Part shown: positions 25,206-35,720 of the stretch, in pieces | Position numbering within the stretch: the stretch's first letter is position 1 | Layout of the letters: each line of letters opens with the position of its first letter | NCBI GenBank assembly: GCA_022559985.1 | Contig: JAFJTR010000095.1 | Span: 43,317 to 107,316 of the forward strand | DNA length: 64,000 nucleotides | Source: Parastagonospora avenae f. sp. tritici 18332-5 | Lineage: Eukaryota > Ascomycota > Dothideomycetes > Pleosporales > Phaeosphaeriaceae | Direction of reading: 5' to 3' | Translations under genes and position numbers: made by a program | The notes under the pieces: generated by a model | What the model was told of the DNA's origin: nothing | The model's database searches: none | Seen by the model: only the letters and a program-made list of their open reading frames with translations

Positions 25206-26272
25206 ATGCCTCCCCGCGGCCACCAGTCTCCCCGCCACGAGCCCGACATCACCCTCCCATCATCGTACAACGACCTCAAGTTCACGCAGATCCAGACGCG
25301 ACACCATAGCAAAGAGCCTTCAGTCATCATCCTCACACTGTACCGCCCCAAGAACTACAATGCCTTCACAGACACAATGCGCGAGGAGATTGAAACCGCG
25401 TACGCCATGTTCGACGTCGACGAGCGCGTAAAGTGCATCGTAGTCACAGGCACCGGCCGCATTTTCTGCGCTGGAGCGGATCTGGATGCCGGGTTTGGGC
25501 AGGGGACGTTCGGCGAGGACGCGGAGAGGGTGCAGGATCATCGCGATGGGTATGTTATGCGGCAGAATATTTGGACAGTCATGCTAATAAAACATGATAG
25601 CGGCGGCCGAGTAGCCCTCTCGATATTCCACTGTCGCAAGCCTACCATTGGCGCCCTTCAGGGTAGTGCTGTTGGAATCGGCATTACAATGACGCTGCCC
25701 ATGAACATCCGCATCGCGTACAAGGACGCGAAAATTGGCTTTGTATTTTCGCGCCGCGGCCTCATCATGGAAGCGTGTTCGTCTTTCTTCCTCCCACGAC
25801 TTGTCGGACATAGTCGGGCGATGAAGGCCGTTACAACAGGTGCGACGTACCTGGCGAGCGACAAGGTCTGGGACGGCCTGTTTAGCGAACTGGTGGACAA
25901 GCCTGAAGATGTGCTTCCAAAGGCACTCGAGGTCGCAGAGGATGTGGTCAAGAACACAAGTAGTGTGTCGACATATCTCATGAAGGAGCTCATGTACAGG
26001 GATGTGGGGAATCCCGAGGCACAACATTTGCTGGACAGCAGGGTCATTTATGAGCTATTTGGATCGTCGTAAGTCGATGAAGTCCCGGACGAGCACAGGT
26101 GCTGACTATGTATAGTGATAATACCGAGGGAGTACAGTCTTTCTTGCAGAAGAGGCCGGCGAACTTCACAGGGACGATGGACAACACGAAGGTGACCGGA
26201 TACCCATGGTGGATGCCAATAGATACGCTTGGAAGGCCGAAGATTGCGCCGACAGGAAGATCTAAGATCTAG
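25206..26272 (+). CDS. Enoyl-CoA hydratase/isomerase (crotonase) family protein
   Basis: Three exons (25206-25549, 25601-26068, 26116-26272) give 322 residues. Crotonase-fold enzymes act on acyl-CoA thioesters. The oxyanion-hole motif FCAGADL and the segment KPTIGALQGSAVGIG are present, as is the acidic residue in MEACSSFFLPRLVG. The protein ends in SKI, a variant of the type 1 peroxisomal signal, so peroxisomal fatty-acid metabolism is the likely setting; substrate is not determined. Intron 1 is 51 bp with no stop in frame, so its retention would insert 17 residues and still be translated. A hydratase cannot be told from an isomerase here. Confidence 0.88.
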
Positions 26273-26512
26273 AAGACATATCAGTAGCAACGTCAGCAAA
26301 CAATGTACTAGAAACATGTTGCTCTCATTCTTCGTCCTCGAGCCCACGAGTGTTCACCGAAAACAATGACGTACGCAATGTGTTGGGTCATTTGGAGGTA
26401 TCATGGATTTTCATTCGTTCCTAATGTACTTCTTTTCGTGAAGCATGCATAACCGAGGGGAACCCATATGATCCCTGCCCATCCAGACCGCACTCCGGAA
26501 AGAGAAAGACGC

Positions 26513-27526
26513 TTAGAAGAAAGTTGATGGGCGCTTGGCAGCGAAGACCTTCTTGCCGGCCTTCTTGTTGATGCGGTGGGGCAGAGGGAACTTGAGGCCC
26601 TTGACGAGGAGCTGCTTGATGTATGGGCGGCGGACGTCGTCGCTCTTCTCGATCTCAACAACCTTGAGGATCTGCAAAGGGTTAGATGGTTGCGAATGAC
26701 CAGATAGTGCATGCGACATACCTGGACCTGCCTGAAGCGAGATCGGTGGCGGGCAGCCATATCTTGGTAAAGAGCATCGACGGCGGCAACACGGGACATC
26801 TCACGGTACTCCTTGTACATGTTGTGAGTGCCGGAGCGGGAGTCGTAGCGGATCCAGATACCGAAGTTCTTGACCTTCTGGGGGCGCTTCTCGTGGATCT
26901 AGCAGAGACGTTAGTCTTTTGCTCTTCCTGATTATCGATGCAGACACATGTTTTATCATGCGCCGCGTGGCACGCACCTGGTTGACGGAGACGATCTCGC
27001 CGTTCGCCTTCTTGATCTTTCGGAGCTTGCCGAGAAAGTACCAGAACCGTGACTTAGCGACGACCTCGTTGGGCGCAAAAATGCGCATGCGGTAGATCTT
27101 GGGGGTGGGGTTGGCCTCTGAGGGCAGATGGCGCCCGATGATCTGGTATTCGGAGAAGCGAGCTAACAGACGTCAGTACGGCTGCTCTTCATAGGTGACA
27201 TTCAGTCCAGCATTTGCAGCAGTGAGTTCCGGCACGGTCGTTTACGTTCAAGGCTGGGAGCGATGATAGTCCAAGTCGTGGTAGTGTGTGATTCGAAAAA
27301 TGTCCCGTTGCTCATCCGCCATCCCCCACAGCACGCACATGGTCGAGACCGTGTGCCGCAGAGTCTCCCCATTCCCAATCATTCAGGTCTGTTCCTTCGT
27401 GACTTGCGTATGTGTCGGAAGGGCGATGTCGTATTTTTGCGGCGCATGCGGTGCGTTTACGGAATTTTACTTGGCTGCAATTGCTGGACGGAGGGAGAGC
27501 GCGGAGAAGAGAGAATGCTTACCCAT
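26513..27526 (-). CDS. RPL20: 60S ribosomal protein eL20 (L18a)
   Basis: Four exons (27526-27523, 27162-26978, 26898-26722, 26671-26513) give 174 residues, the normal length. The first exon holds only ATGG, so the Ala codon is split across a 360-bp intron, long for this genome. Family landmarks are RFSEYQIIGRHLPSEANPTP, RFWYFLGKLRK, NFGIWIRYDSRSGTHNMYKE and RRPYIKQL near the C-terminus. A further 5' UTR intron is likely at 27575-27527 (donor gtcagt, branch gctaac, acceptor tctag directly before the ATG). It diverges from CSN12 over about 390 bp. Confidence 0.94.
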
Positions 27527-27913
27527 CTAGACAATGTTAGCAGTACTCACAGATGTTGTAAAAATATCGACTGACCTTATTTGTGCTGTCGGTTAGTACC
27601 CGTGTTGTCGTGATGGTCAAAAGTCGAAAGTCCAACGACACCTTCGTGGGCTTCTCGCTTGTGGCCGCGCTAACGCCAGCAGCAAATCAGCGCTTGGCGG
27701 GCGCGGCGACCCACGTCGGCGTGCAAACCGCCCAAACACCGACGCAATCCGAGCTACAACACCATAACACCCAACGTCCTTGTGCTGTTGAACGTGGAAT
27801 TGCAAAGACGCACATGGATCGCAATCAGTCAACATAATCGCTACGCATCATTCACTTATTGCGACTGCACGATCCCATCTACTTACCATCCTGCGTAGAG
27901 CTCGAAAGCAGCC
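27527..27913. promoter_or_regulatory. Divergent promoter region, RPL20 / CSN12
   Basis: 387 bp between two outward start codons. The part next to RPL20 probably contains a 49-bp leader intron. No specific binding site is asserted. Confidence 0.5.
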
Positions 27914-29688
27914 ATGCAAGCCGCACTCGTGCAGTTCGAGGACGCCTATGCGACAGGCCTAGCGCAACCTGTCGCGGAGTTCCTCAGTCCAGTGCCACCT
28001 CCAAACGATCCAGGACGGTTGTACGAGTTCTACCGCGCATCGAATGACGATAAGATCGTTGGCGACATACGCTATGCGTTCAAGCACAACAAGAAGACTC
28101 GCATGGGGCAGAAAGAAGGTGATGCATGGATAGATATCATCGCCGGCTACTGGCGCGGAGTCAAGCAAATCATTCTCACAGACGAAGCAGCAAACCAAGG
28201 CAGGCTTACAGATCGTCAATTTCTTGCTGTGTACGATGCCTGGAAAGATCTAACCAGTAGCTTCATTAAGCACATTTCAAACGGAGCTCTGCCAGCCTGG
28301 GCTATATTCACACTATACTTCACGGCGAATCATCTCCGGAAGATCGCGATCAAGGCAGACGAGCACTTGGCACAAGCGAGACCGGCCACGGCCATCACCA
28401 GCTTCTCGGATGACATCGTCCCCCAGGCTACACGTTGTGAGAAGCTCGAAGAAGCTGCCCGGGTGTTTAACCGCGTCTTTGCGCTGTGTCTGGGCGACAG
28501 GTGCGCCATCGCCTCTCCATGTTCTCTTGTAGCTAGTCTGACAAAAGATCAGAAACCCAGACCTGTCCGAGTCTCGCAAGTGGGGCGTCTACTGTATAGC
28601 CAATCTTCAATTCAAGACGTACTTCAAGGTACTGCTTCTCACCAAAATACACACCGCGTGCGCTAATTCTGGTGACAATAGTTGAAAGCAATCAGCCTGT
28701 CAAAGAACGTCGTCAAGTCCATCGAAGCCCAGTCCGACCTACCCCCATTCAACCTATATCCGCGAGCGCATCGAGTGACCTACAAATACTATACTGGTGT
28801 TTTGGCGTTTCTGCAAGAGGACTATGCAAAGGTAAAATACACATCATTGCAATGGGCTTACCCGGCACTGACGTACAACAGGCTGAGAAGAACCTCCAAG
28901 ATGCATGGGATTCATGCCATGCCCGGTCACAGAAGAACAAGTCGTAAGCAAACGTAACACGTCGGGTGAAGATGCTCCAGAGGCTGACCATTTCAGCCTA
29001 ATTCTGACCTATCTGATTCCATGCCGCCTTATCACACAGCACGCCATACCCTCAGCTAAACTACTAGCCGAAGCTCCAGGCCTAGCACGCCTCATCGGAC
29101 CGCTCGTGGCGTGTATCAAGAAAGGTGACCTGACAGGGTTTGACAGAGCGTTGGCAGACGGCGAGCCAGAATTCGTGCGAAGGCGCATTTTCCTTACTCT
29201 GGAGCGAAGCCGCGACATCACCTTGCGCAATCTCCTGCGCAAAGTCTACCTTGCTGCTGGGTACGACGATTTGAAAGAGGGTCAGGCGGAGAAGGATCGA
29301 ATAAGAAAGTCGAGGATACCGTTGATACACTTTGCGACGGCATTGAGGATGGGCATCGCTGGCGAAGGCAGCGGCCAGGCTGTGGAGGACGATGAGGTCG
29401 AATGCTTATTGGCAAATCAAATTTTCAAGGTACGTGCTATCGGTCCTCACAAATGCTTCGGCAGGCTGCCCTCGCTTCTGCATGCCTTACATGTAGTGGT
29501 AAGGATAGTCTGCATCGGGGCCAAGCCACCTATGCTGTCCCGATTACAGTCCATCACGACGACGCCCCCACCCTACCATGATAGCATGCTGACATTTCCT
29601 ATAGGGGCTCATGAAGGGCTATATCTCGCGAGAGCACGCCATGGTAGTGATGAACAAGAAGGGTGCGTTTCCCGGAACAGGGGTCTGA
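27914..29688 (+). CDS. CSN12: Csn12/PCID2-like PCI-domain protein
   Basis: Six exons (27914-28500, 28553-28628, 28682-28831, 28882-28943, 28997-29429, 29605-29688) give 463 residues. Csn12/Thp1/PCID2 proteins are PCI-domain subunits of COP9-signalosome-associated or TREX-2-like complexes linking transcription to mRNA export. Markers are SRKWGVYCIANLQFKTYFK, LPPFNLYPRAHRVTYKYYTG and LTYLIPCRLI. The PCI/winged-helix part ends with QIFKGLMKGYISREHAMVV. Introns 1-4 are 50-53 bp; the last is 175 bp. All joins keep frame. Confidence 0.9.
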
Positions 29689-31122
29689 TTCCTACTCTTG
29701 ATATGCCTGCGTACTGCGACCGCCTATCTATGGTGGTACCACACGAAAATGAAGCGATCGGCTGCGCACTGCGACACGTCACTCGCCGGATTCATCGACT
29801 ACCACATATGCGAAAGTGTGCAGCTGCACAGCTGTGCAATACCCCCTTCTATGTACGGAGAAGCTTTAGCTCCCAATACGGCTCCATGCAACCATCAAAC
29901 TTTAACAAAGAGCGACATTATACCCAAGACATTCTGTTCATCCCCTTGCATGCTGCTGTGGTCCTTCGCGTGCTCTCCGTGGCCAATCCGTGTTCCTGAA
30001 GCACCCCGCGTCAAAGCACCGACGCGCTATCGCCCTATCAGCTGATATCGCGTTTGGCTTTGGCCCGCACCCCTACTACCCCACTCACGCAGCGCAACAC
30101 GACGCGACGCTACGCTACGACAGTCTGACAATTCATTATCCATTCCGTCTTGCCTAGCCTCGGCTGGGAGGGTTGCCCTGTCGATCGAGTTCATGTGTGT
30201 GACTGTTGAGACGCATACAGTAACGGTGCCGTCGATTGTGTGTGTGGGCGGCCTCTGCGTGAGTCAAGCAGCGATGAGTCCTCTTGTACCCAGTCTTGCT
30301 GCACACACCCGAAGTCGTCCTTCCGTCTCCTGGTCGCCCAGTCCGTTCATCTGAGACAGGCAAGCAAACCCGCGAGTCCGTTCAACGGTGTATCCTTGTT
30401 CTGGCGATCGCTGGCAAATTGTGCCCTTGCATTTGGGCTGAAGCTAGCATGTCGGTCGTGGCTGCTTATCGCAACGCTTCAAACGCCCCTCGCAGTCCTT
30501 TTGTGAACCACATGAAACCCCGCATCATGCCGTGGTACTCCTGGTCTTTGTTCTTGCCACCGTTTTGGTGGTATTTCCGGTATTGTTTTGGAACTTTCTT
30601 TCCGCCTACACGTTTGGCGCGGATAGCGTCCGCTGAGTGTGGTGGTGGTCGCTCCATGCTTGACGTATTTGTTCTTGGTGGATGAGATTGTTATTCTTGG
30701 AGTGAATTGCGAAATTCTGTGGACAGCATGTGCTTCACCTGGAATTGATGTTATACGTAAATTATACTTGAAGCAAGTTGGCTGTGTACTTAGTGGAGCC
30801 GAGTTGCCGACCAGTGATATCAGCCAAGACTCGCGATGTCTTGGTCTTCGGGGCTTGGAGACAAGATAATCTCGCCTCAAAAGACACAGCCACTTTGGAT
30901 AAAGAAGTCATATTCAGCTTTATAGGCAAAATCTTCAGTCTTAGTGGCGAGATTTTGGACTGCAGGAGCCGAAATTCTTTCCTCAACACCTGCAAGGAAC
31001 CTTGGAACAGAGGGGAAGGGTACTAGAACTGCATAGTACTCTTGCTTTATAGTCTGCATAACATGAGATATGAAGTGTCTACGTAAGTGCGAGCGTGTGG
31101 GTCTGACTATCATATGTTAATC
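29689..31122. other. Intergenic, no supported gene
   Basis: About 1.4 kb. Overlapping open frames of 60-133 codons occur on both strands around 30280-30880, but none has a motif or coherent composition. Nothing further is called. Confidence 0.5.
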
Positions 31123-32034
31123 TTACTGGGCGTTTTTCTCCTTCTCCTTCTCTTTCTTCTTCTCCTCTTTGTTCTTTTTCTTCTCCTTCTTCTCTGCTCT
31201 GCTCTTGGCCAGACAAGGAGAGCACACTAACCTTGCTGCTTCTCCCCTGGTATCCCCGCATTCTCTCATCGGCCGCGAAATCCCAGACTTGTTGCACCTC
31301 TCGCACTTCCATGGAGGTCCGGTCTTGACGCAACCTATGCATTGCATCTTACCAGGATGTCCTAGCCATGGCGCTAAGGTAGTGCCAGGCCGTAGATGTC
31401 ACTTGTCACATTGTTTCGCCTCCCTCCAGCCTCTACCGAAACAAGAAGAGCACCTTTTAGCCTTAGCTCCACTCATGAAGCGACCACATGATTCGCATGT
31501 CCTGTTGAGGCGCTTCTCAGCTAGTAGGCGGAATGTAGGCGCGTCAGGGGAGCCATCATCGGCAATGTAATCGAAGAATGTCAACCAGCTGTATTACGGT
31601 ATTGAGATTTCTGTGACTATGTGTAAGATAGCCTCGAGATCAAGATCGGGTTGATGGGCAGTGCACCATTCCTTGACAGCTTCGAAGTCTAGATGCGGTC
31701 GGTGCATCGCTTTGCAAAGCTAATCTTTGTTCCCAGCCTGGAAAATCGTCTTGCGCAGGACAATTCCATTGACATAAGAGGCGAACCAGTTAGTGGATAA
31801 CATGAGCGATGGGCGGATGACATTGCCAAAAGCCATCAGGCTCGCAAGGTCTAGAAGTCTCTCCTCGAGGCCAGCAAAGCGGAGTCCCGCGGATAGCTCT
31901 TGATTCGTGTTGACCCCTTTTGTCCTCATCCGTTTGTAGTGCTCTGGATGTGAGGAGCAAGAGACGATCCGCGACACCTGGCCGCGCTTCATTTCGAGGA
32001 ACGCCATCTTTCGTCCGGGTTCGGCGGCCGACAC
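31123..32034 (-). pseudogene. Decayed MYND-like zinc-finger gene
   Basis: One reading frame on the minus strand stays protein-like for about 900 bp but is broken by three stops: TAG 31722-31720, TAA 31596-31594 and TGA 31401-31399. Between the stops are coherent stretches such as HLDFEAVKEWCTAHQPDLD and CESCGRFMSGAKAKRCSSC. The Cys spacing (CxxC, 11 residues, CxxC, then Cys, His and Cys) resembles a MYND finger, followed by a second Cys cluster and a Lys/Glu tail. Each stop could come from one C-to-T change (CAG, CAA, CGA), the pattern of repeat-induced point mutation. The original 5' end was not found; an unidentified intron at one stop is less likely. Confidence 0.55.
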
Positions 32035-32099
32035 GTTATTCCTACCGCGTCACCAGGCTCCGGCAAAATTCGTGTCCGCTCTGCACATGCTACAGCTGC

Positions 32100-32222
32100 G
32101 CGAAGCAATCTAATAGTCTTTAGGAGCGCACTTGATAAGTTTATAAAGAATCCTGTATATATTCAGTGCTATAAGATAATCGTGTCTAGTTTTATAAAGA
32201 CTTTGAATATATCTAGGCTACC
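32100..32222. repeat. AT-rich segment with inverted and direct repeats
   Basis: About 120 bp far richer in A+T than its neighbours. It holds near-direct repeats (agtttataaaga and agttttataaaga) and inverted pairs (agtcttta / taaagact; tgtatatattca / tgaatatatct). It lies between the decayed MYND-like gene and the next gene. It could be a remnant of a small inverted-repeat element or a mutated repeat; no target-site duplication was identified. Confidence 0.35.
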
Positions 32223-32225
32223 TCT

Positions 32226-34062
32226 TCACTCCTTTACTTCAGTGAAGGCGGACAGAAATTCTGCCGGGGCCTGGTGGCGTTTCAGATGGTCGTTAAGATA
32301 TATGACCTTGAAATCGATCTTGCGCTTCGCGAGCATCCTCTCGTACCGTCTCAGAGCAAATTCACCTAGGAGGACGCCGACAGGTGCAGTGCAACGCTTC
32401 CACATGTCCATCGCCACCTTCTCGAAGTAATGTGTAAGGACTGTTGGAAGCATTTTCATCCATTCGATGGCTCTAGGATAGCCGCCGTTGGTACCGAAGT
32501 CATAGCGATGAAGACATTTCGGTAATCCATCAATCATCAGGATCGGGGCCTTCTGCTCGTCGTTGGAATAGCAGCAAAGCTTCGCTGCTAATGCTGGCAT
32601 ACACGGGTTGGACATGTCACGGATAGAGGTGAACTGTCGACGACTTGGTGGGGTTGGAACTGAGGGTGACGATAGCACTGTCGAAGGTTTGACATGGCGC
32701 CTTGATCAATCGCGGGTCCATGTCGAGACCCTCGTGGTATGTTCCCTTCTTCAGTTTCGGTTCGTCCTTAACCACTCCTACCCAAAAAGCTTCGAGCTCA
32801 GGATCGTACTCCGTGAAACGTCCAGTGTCAGCATCCCAGTGCGGGATAACGGGCTGCGGGTACTGCTTATCCTTGATGCGCTGCAGAAATTCTCTGATCA
32901 TAGGCGATGATGGGTGGAGTTCTGGCAGGACAGCAAGGATGCCATCAAGTACGTCTTGAGCTGACGCCTCAGTGTCGAAGAACCGTCTGTTGCTGATAGG
33001 GAACTCTCCAGCAGAGGAAGGAACATCTTCCGTTGCATCTGCGCTGCTGAAGCTACCAGCGCCTTGATCGTCAGGATCTTCGCCGCTGGAGTCCTGGTCT
33101 GCGTCCTCTTCACCTGCTGAGCCCTTGTTCTGTAGATCGAGGTCCCTGTCCTCAACAGATGTCGTGACGAGATCTTCGGCTTTGGGCAAGACAGCCTTTG
33201 CTCTCTTGTTGATAGATGAGAGCTGCGTGTAGGGTGTCTTGCGTTTCAGTGTAAGGGTTCTCGCAGTTGGGACTGCCTGATTCTCGTCGTCACCCTCAAT
33301 GGAAATCTCGAATGGGTCTTCTGCGCGACTTCCTTGCAGCTTGGAAGATGAGTGTGCCTGCTTCCCAGTCTTCGGGTCAGCAGCAGTCAGCTTTGGGGCG
33401 TATGTGTGTCGCTCCAGTCCGGCTGAGAGTGCCTGAAATCGCGAGAGAGGAGCAGGCGTTGGCCTCATCATAAGGTCGAGGTCCCATGCATCTTCGTTCT
33501 CGGATCTCTGACTGCGCTTTTCAAGACCTGGGGTGAGGGCAGCATAGTCCCGTGCTGCAGCTTCCTCGAGCGGTACAATCCTAGGATACCTGCGCAACTC
33601 TACTCGAATCTAGTCTAGCGTTCTAGTTATATGAAATACAGCCTACTCAAAGTTAGCATCAGCACAATATTCGCTGCCTCGCACTTACAGGAGCACGCGT
33701 GCCTGCATTGGGTTGCTGTGCATCGACGACACCTGTGGCCTTGTAAGCGAGGTTCTTGGTGTTCTCTAGGTATATACCTTTCGATGAGTCCTCAGCGAGA
33801 TCTTGGTGGCCTCGGACAACTCTGCATCAGACTGTTGCGTATGATAGCGATGAACTGTAGCAGGTGTAAGGAATGCTCGTACATCGTCTCCGGAGGCGGC
33901 TTCCTGGTTCTTCAAATGCTTGGAGCTACCTTGATTGCTCTCTGGGCGTCGCTTCTTGGGTTGCGGCCCGCGCCATGGCTGAGGCACGTAGCGGCGTTGG
34001 CAGAAGCACAGCCAAGCGCGGCGTCTGCGTTGAGGCGAAGGAATGATGGTGCGAAGTATCAT
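32226..34062 (-). CDS. Hypothetical protein, unrecognised, gene model partly uncertain
   Basis: A start at ATG 34062 and exon 34062-33778 (95 codons, basic, Arg/Pro rich) joins in phase to an exon beginning at 33609 through an intron with donor gtatat and acceptor actag. This exon runs to about 32750 with an acidic Asp/Glu/Ser middle part. The last block, in a different frame, runs from about 32678 to the stop at 32226 and contains YDFGTNGGYPRAIEWMKMLP and RCTAPVGVLLGE. The frame change needs either a roughly 70-bp intron (gtctcg to cctcag) or a one-base frameshift. About 530 residues in total. No known domain recognised; probably lineage-specific. Confidence 0.45.
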
Positions 34063-34857
34063 GTTCAATTACTCAGGTTCGAGGTGAAGTCATCTTGCAG
34101 TCACCAAAGTGCAGCGCAACGGCGTAGTGCATTTCACCCCCATTTTCTAAAATTATCAAGTGTTTCTAGTACATGGAATAAAACCACAAATAATACGATT
34201 GAATCGTTCGGAGAGTTACAATTTGGATGCGTCCAAGAACAGTGCAGCCGGGTCTCACACAGCAAGCATTCCCGTGTGGTCGTCCGTGCCGAAAGAAATA
34301 GAAAAACGAAATACAGACAAGATACTGTCGTGCCATAGGCACATCTGTTTTTGTTACTGGTGATGATCAAACAACAATAAAATCCCAAACGCGATGACAA
34401 GCAGACCAAATTCTCCCAGGCAATTTTGCGGCCGAGCAGTTACATGTGCGCCAAAAGTAGCAAGAGAGAGATGAGATATAGTACAACGCGTGGCTGAGTG
34501 AGTGCCAGAAAGGAATACGAGATACTGAATGCCAAAACAATTCAATCAGAGGAAAGACGCCTCGACATTGTTCGTCGTAGCCATGAGGCTTGTCGAGGTA
34601 AGTATGTATACAAAAATAAGAATGGTTCAACGACTAGACGCAGTCTGCCGTGAGTGAGGTCATTAGTTTAATGCGTTAGACATCGGATGAGGCGAAGTGT
34701 TGGCGCAGCGGAGGCTGTTACTCATGATGATGATGAGCAGGCCGTGACGCTCTGTTGTGGCCATGGCATAATGCGAAGGAAAACAATAGATAGACATGAG
34801 ATGATATGAGACGGGGGATTGGTCAGAAGCGGACCACTGGCCAGTCATGATGGCAAC
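34063..34857. other. Intergenic, no supported gene
   Basis: 795 bp between the 5' end of the hypothetical gene and the 3' end of the BTB gene. AT-rich with no coding frame of note. Confidence 0.5.
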
Positions 34858-35720
34858 CTAACGCGGCGACTTTTGCGACAGGTCGTCCATATGGTTGGAC
34901 ATAGCAACAAAGAGGTCGAAGAAGAGCTGGCCGCCCTCTTCCATCTCCCTTTGCATTGTACCTGAGCGTCGGAACGTGTGCCGTGCTCTAATGATGAGAG
35001 CCAGGTAATGAGCGCGCAGGGCACTGTCGTTGGCCTGTGTGTGGTTGTATGCGAAGCGGGCAGACGTGAGGATAGTGCTGCATTGAACGCCAGACTGCAG
35101 GCCCTGCTTCTTGAGAGCTAGTTTCTTAAGCTCCTCGAGCCCGTATCGGTCGGCTTGACAATACAGAACAGTCGCTTTAAGAACGGGGCCGGCAGCAGTG
35201 TTGACAACAGCTTCGCTGCCGCCATTACTGGCGCCATCGTCCTCAAGGGCCCAGCTATGCCTCTTCTTATCATATGTCATTCGTGGGGAATAATCACCCT
35301 TATACAGATATTCGAGTATGGATGAAAACACTTCGGGCTCTTCGTCAGGTAGGTCGATGCGCTTGTTGGTGGACTGGAAGAATTGGCCACGAAGGAAGTC
35401 CGAGAAGAAGGGACTGTGCGACAGCACATCCTCATGAGCAGCGAACAGTCGCTGCTCACGGCCCACTGCGATGGTGATGATAGCACTGTATGTACCTGTC
35501 AGCGAAGCCATCAAGTACTCGATCAACTGCGGACTTACGATCCAAGTGTTGGCGATGTCTGGTTCGACTGTGGCGATGAAGCCTGAGCCTGTGCAGCCAG
35601 ACGCTCCATTTTCCTTGGAGAGTCTCGGAACGATGGGTTTTTCTTGTGCGATTTGGATTTGGAAGCGCGATGCTTGCTGAAACTGCCCTCTGCGTGCTTC
35701 CTGTTCGATGATGAGAACAT
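34858..35720 (-). CDS. BTB/POZ-domain protein
   Basis: Two exons (35720-35539, 35485-34858) give 269 residues. After a basic, Ser/Lys-rich N-terminus, the BTB/POZ fold begins near residue 60: VGREQRLFAAHEDVLSHSPFF is followed by IDLPDEEPEVFSSILEYLYKGDY. BTB domains dimerise or recruit Cullin-3 ubiquitin ligases. No kelch, zinc finger or other partner domain follows; the C-terminal half is helical. This single-domain form is common in filamentous ascomycetes, mostly of unknown function. The start is the first ATG in the frame. Confidence 0.82.

Noticed and set aside
27163..27522. Intronic box C/D snoRNA in the long eL20 intron
   Set aside because: A gatgata string exists only on the non-transcribed strand, and no paired C and D boxes were found.
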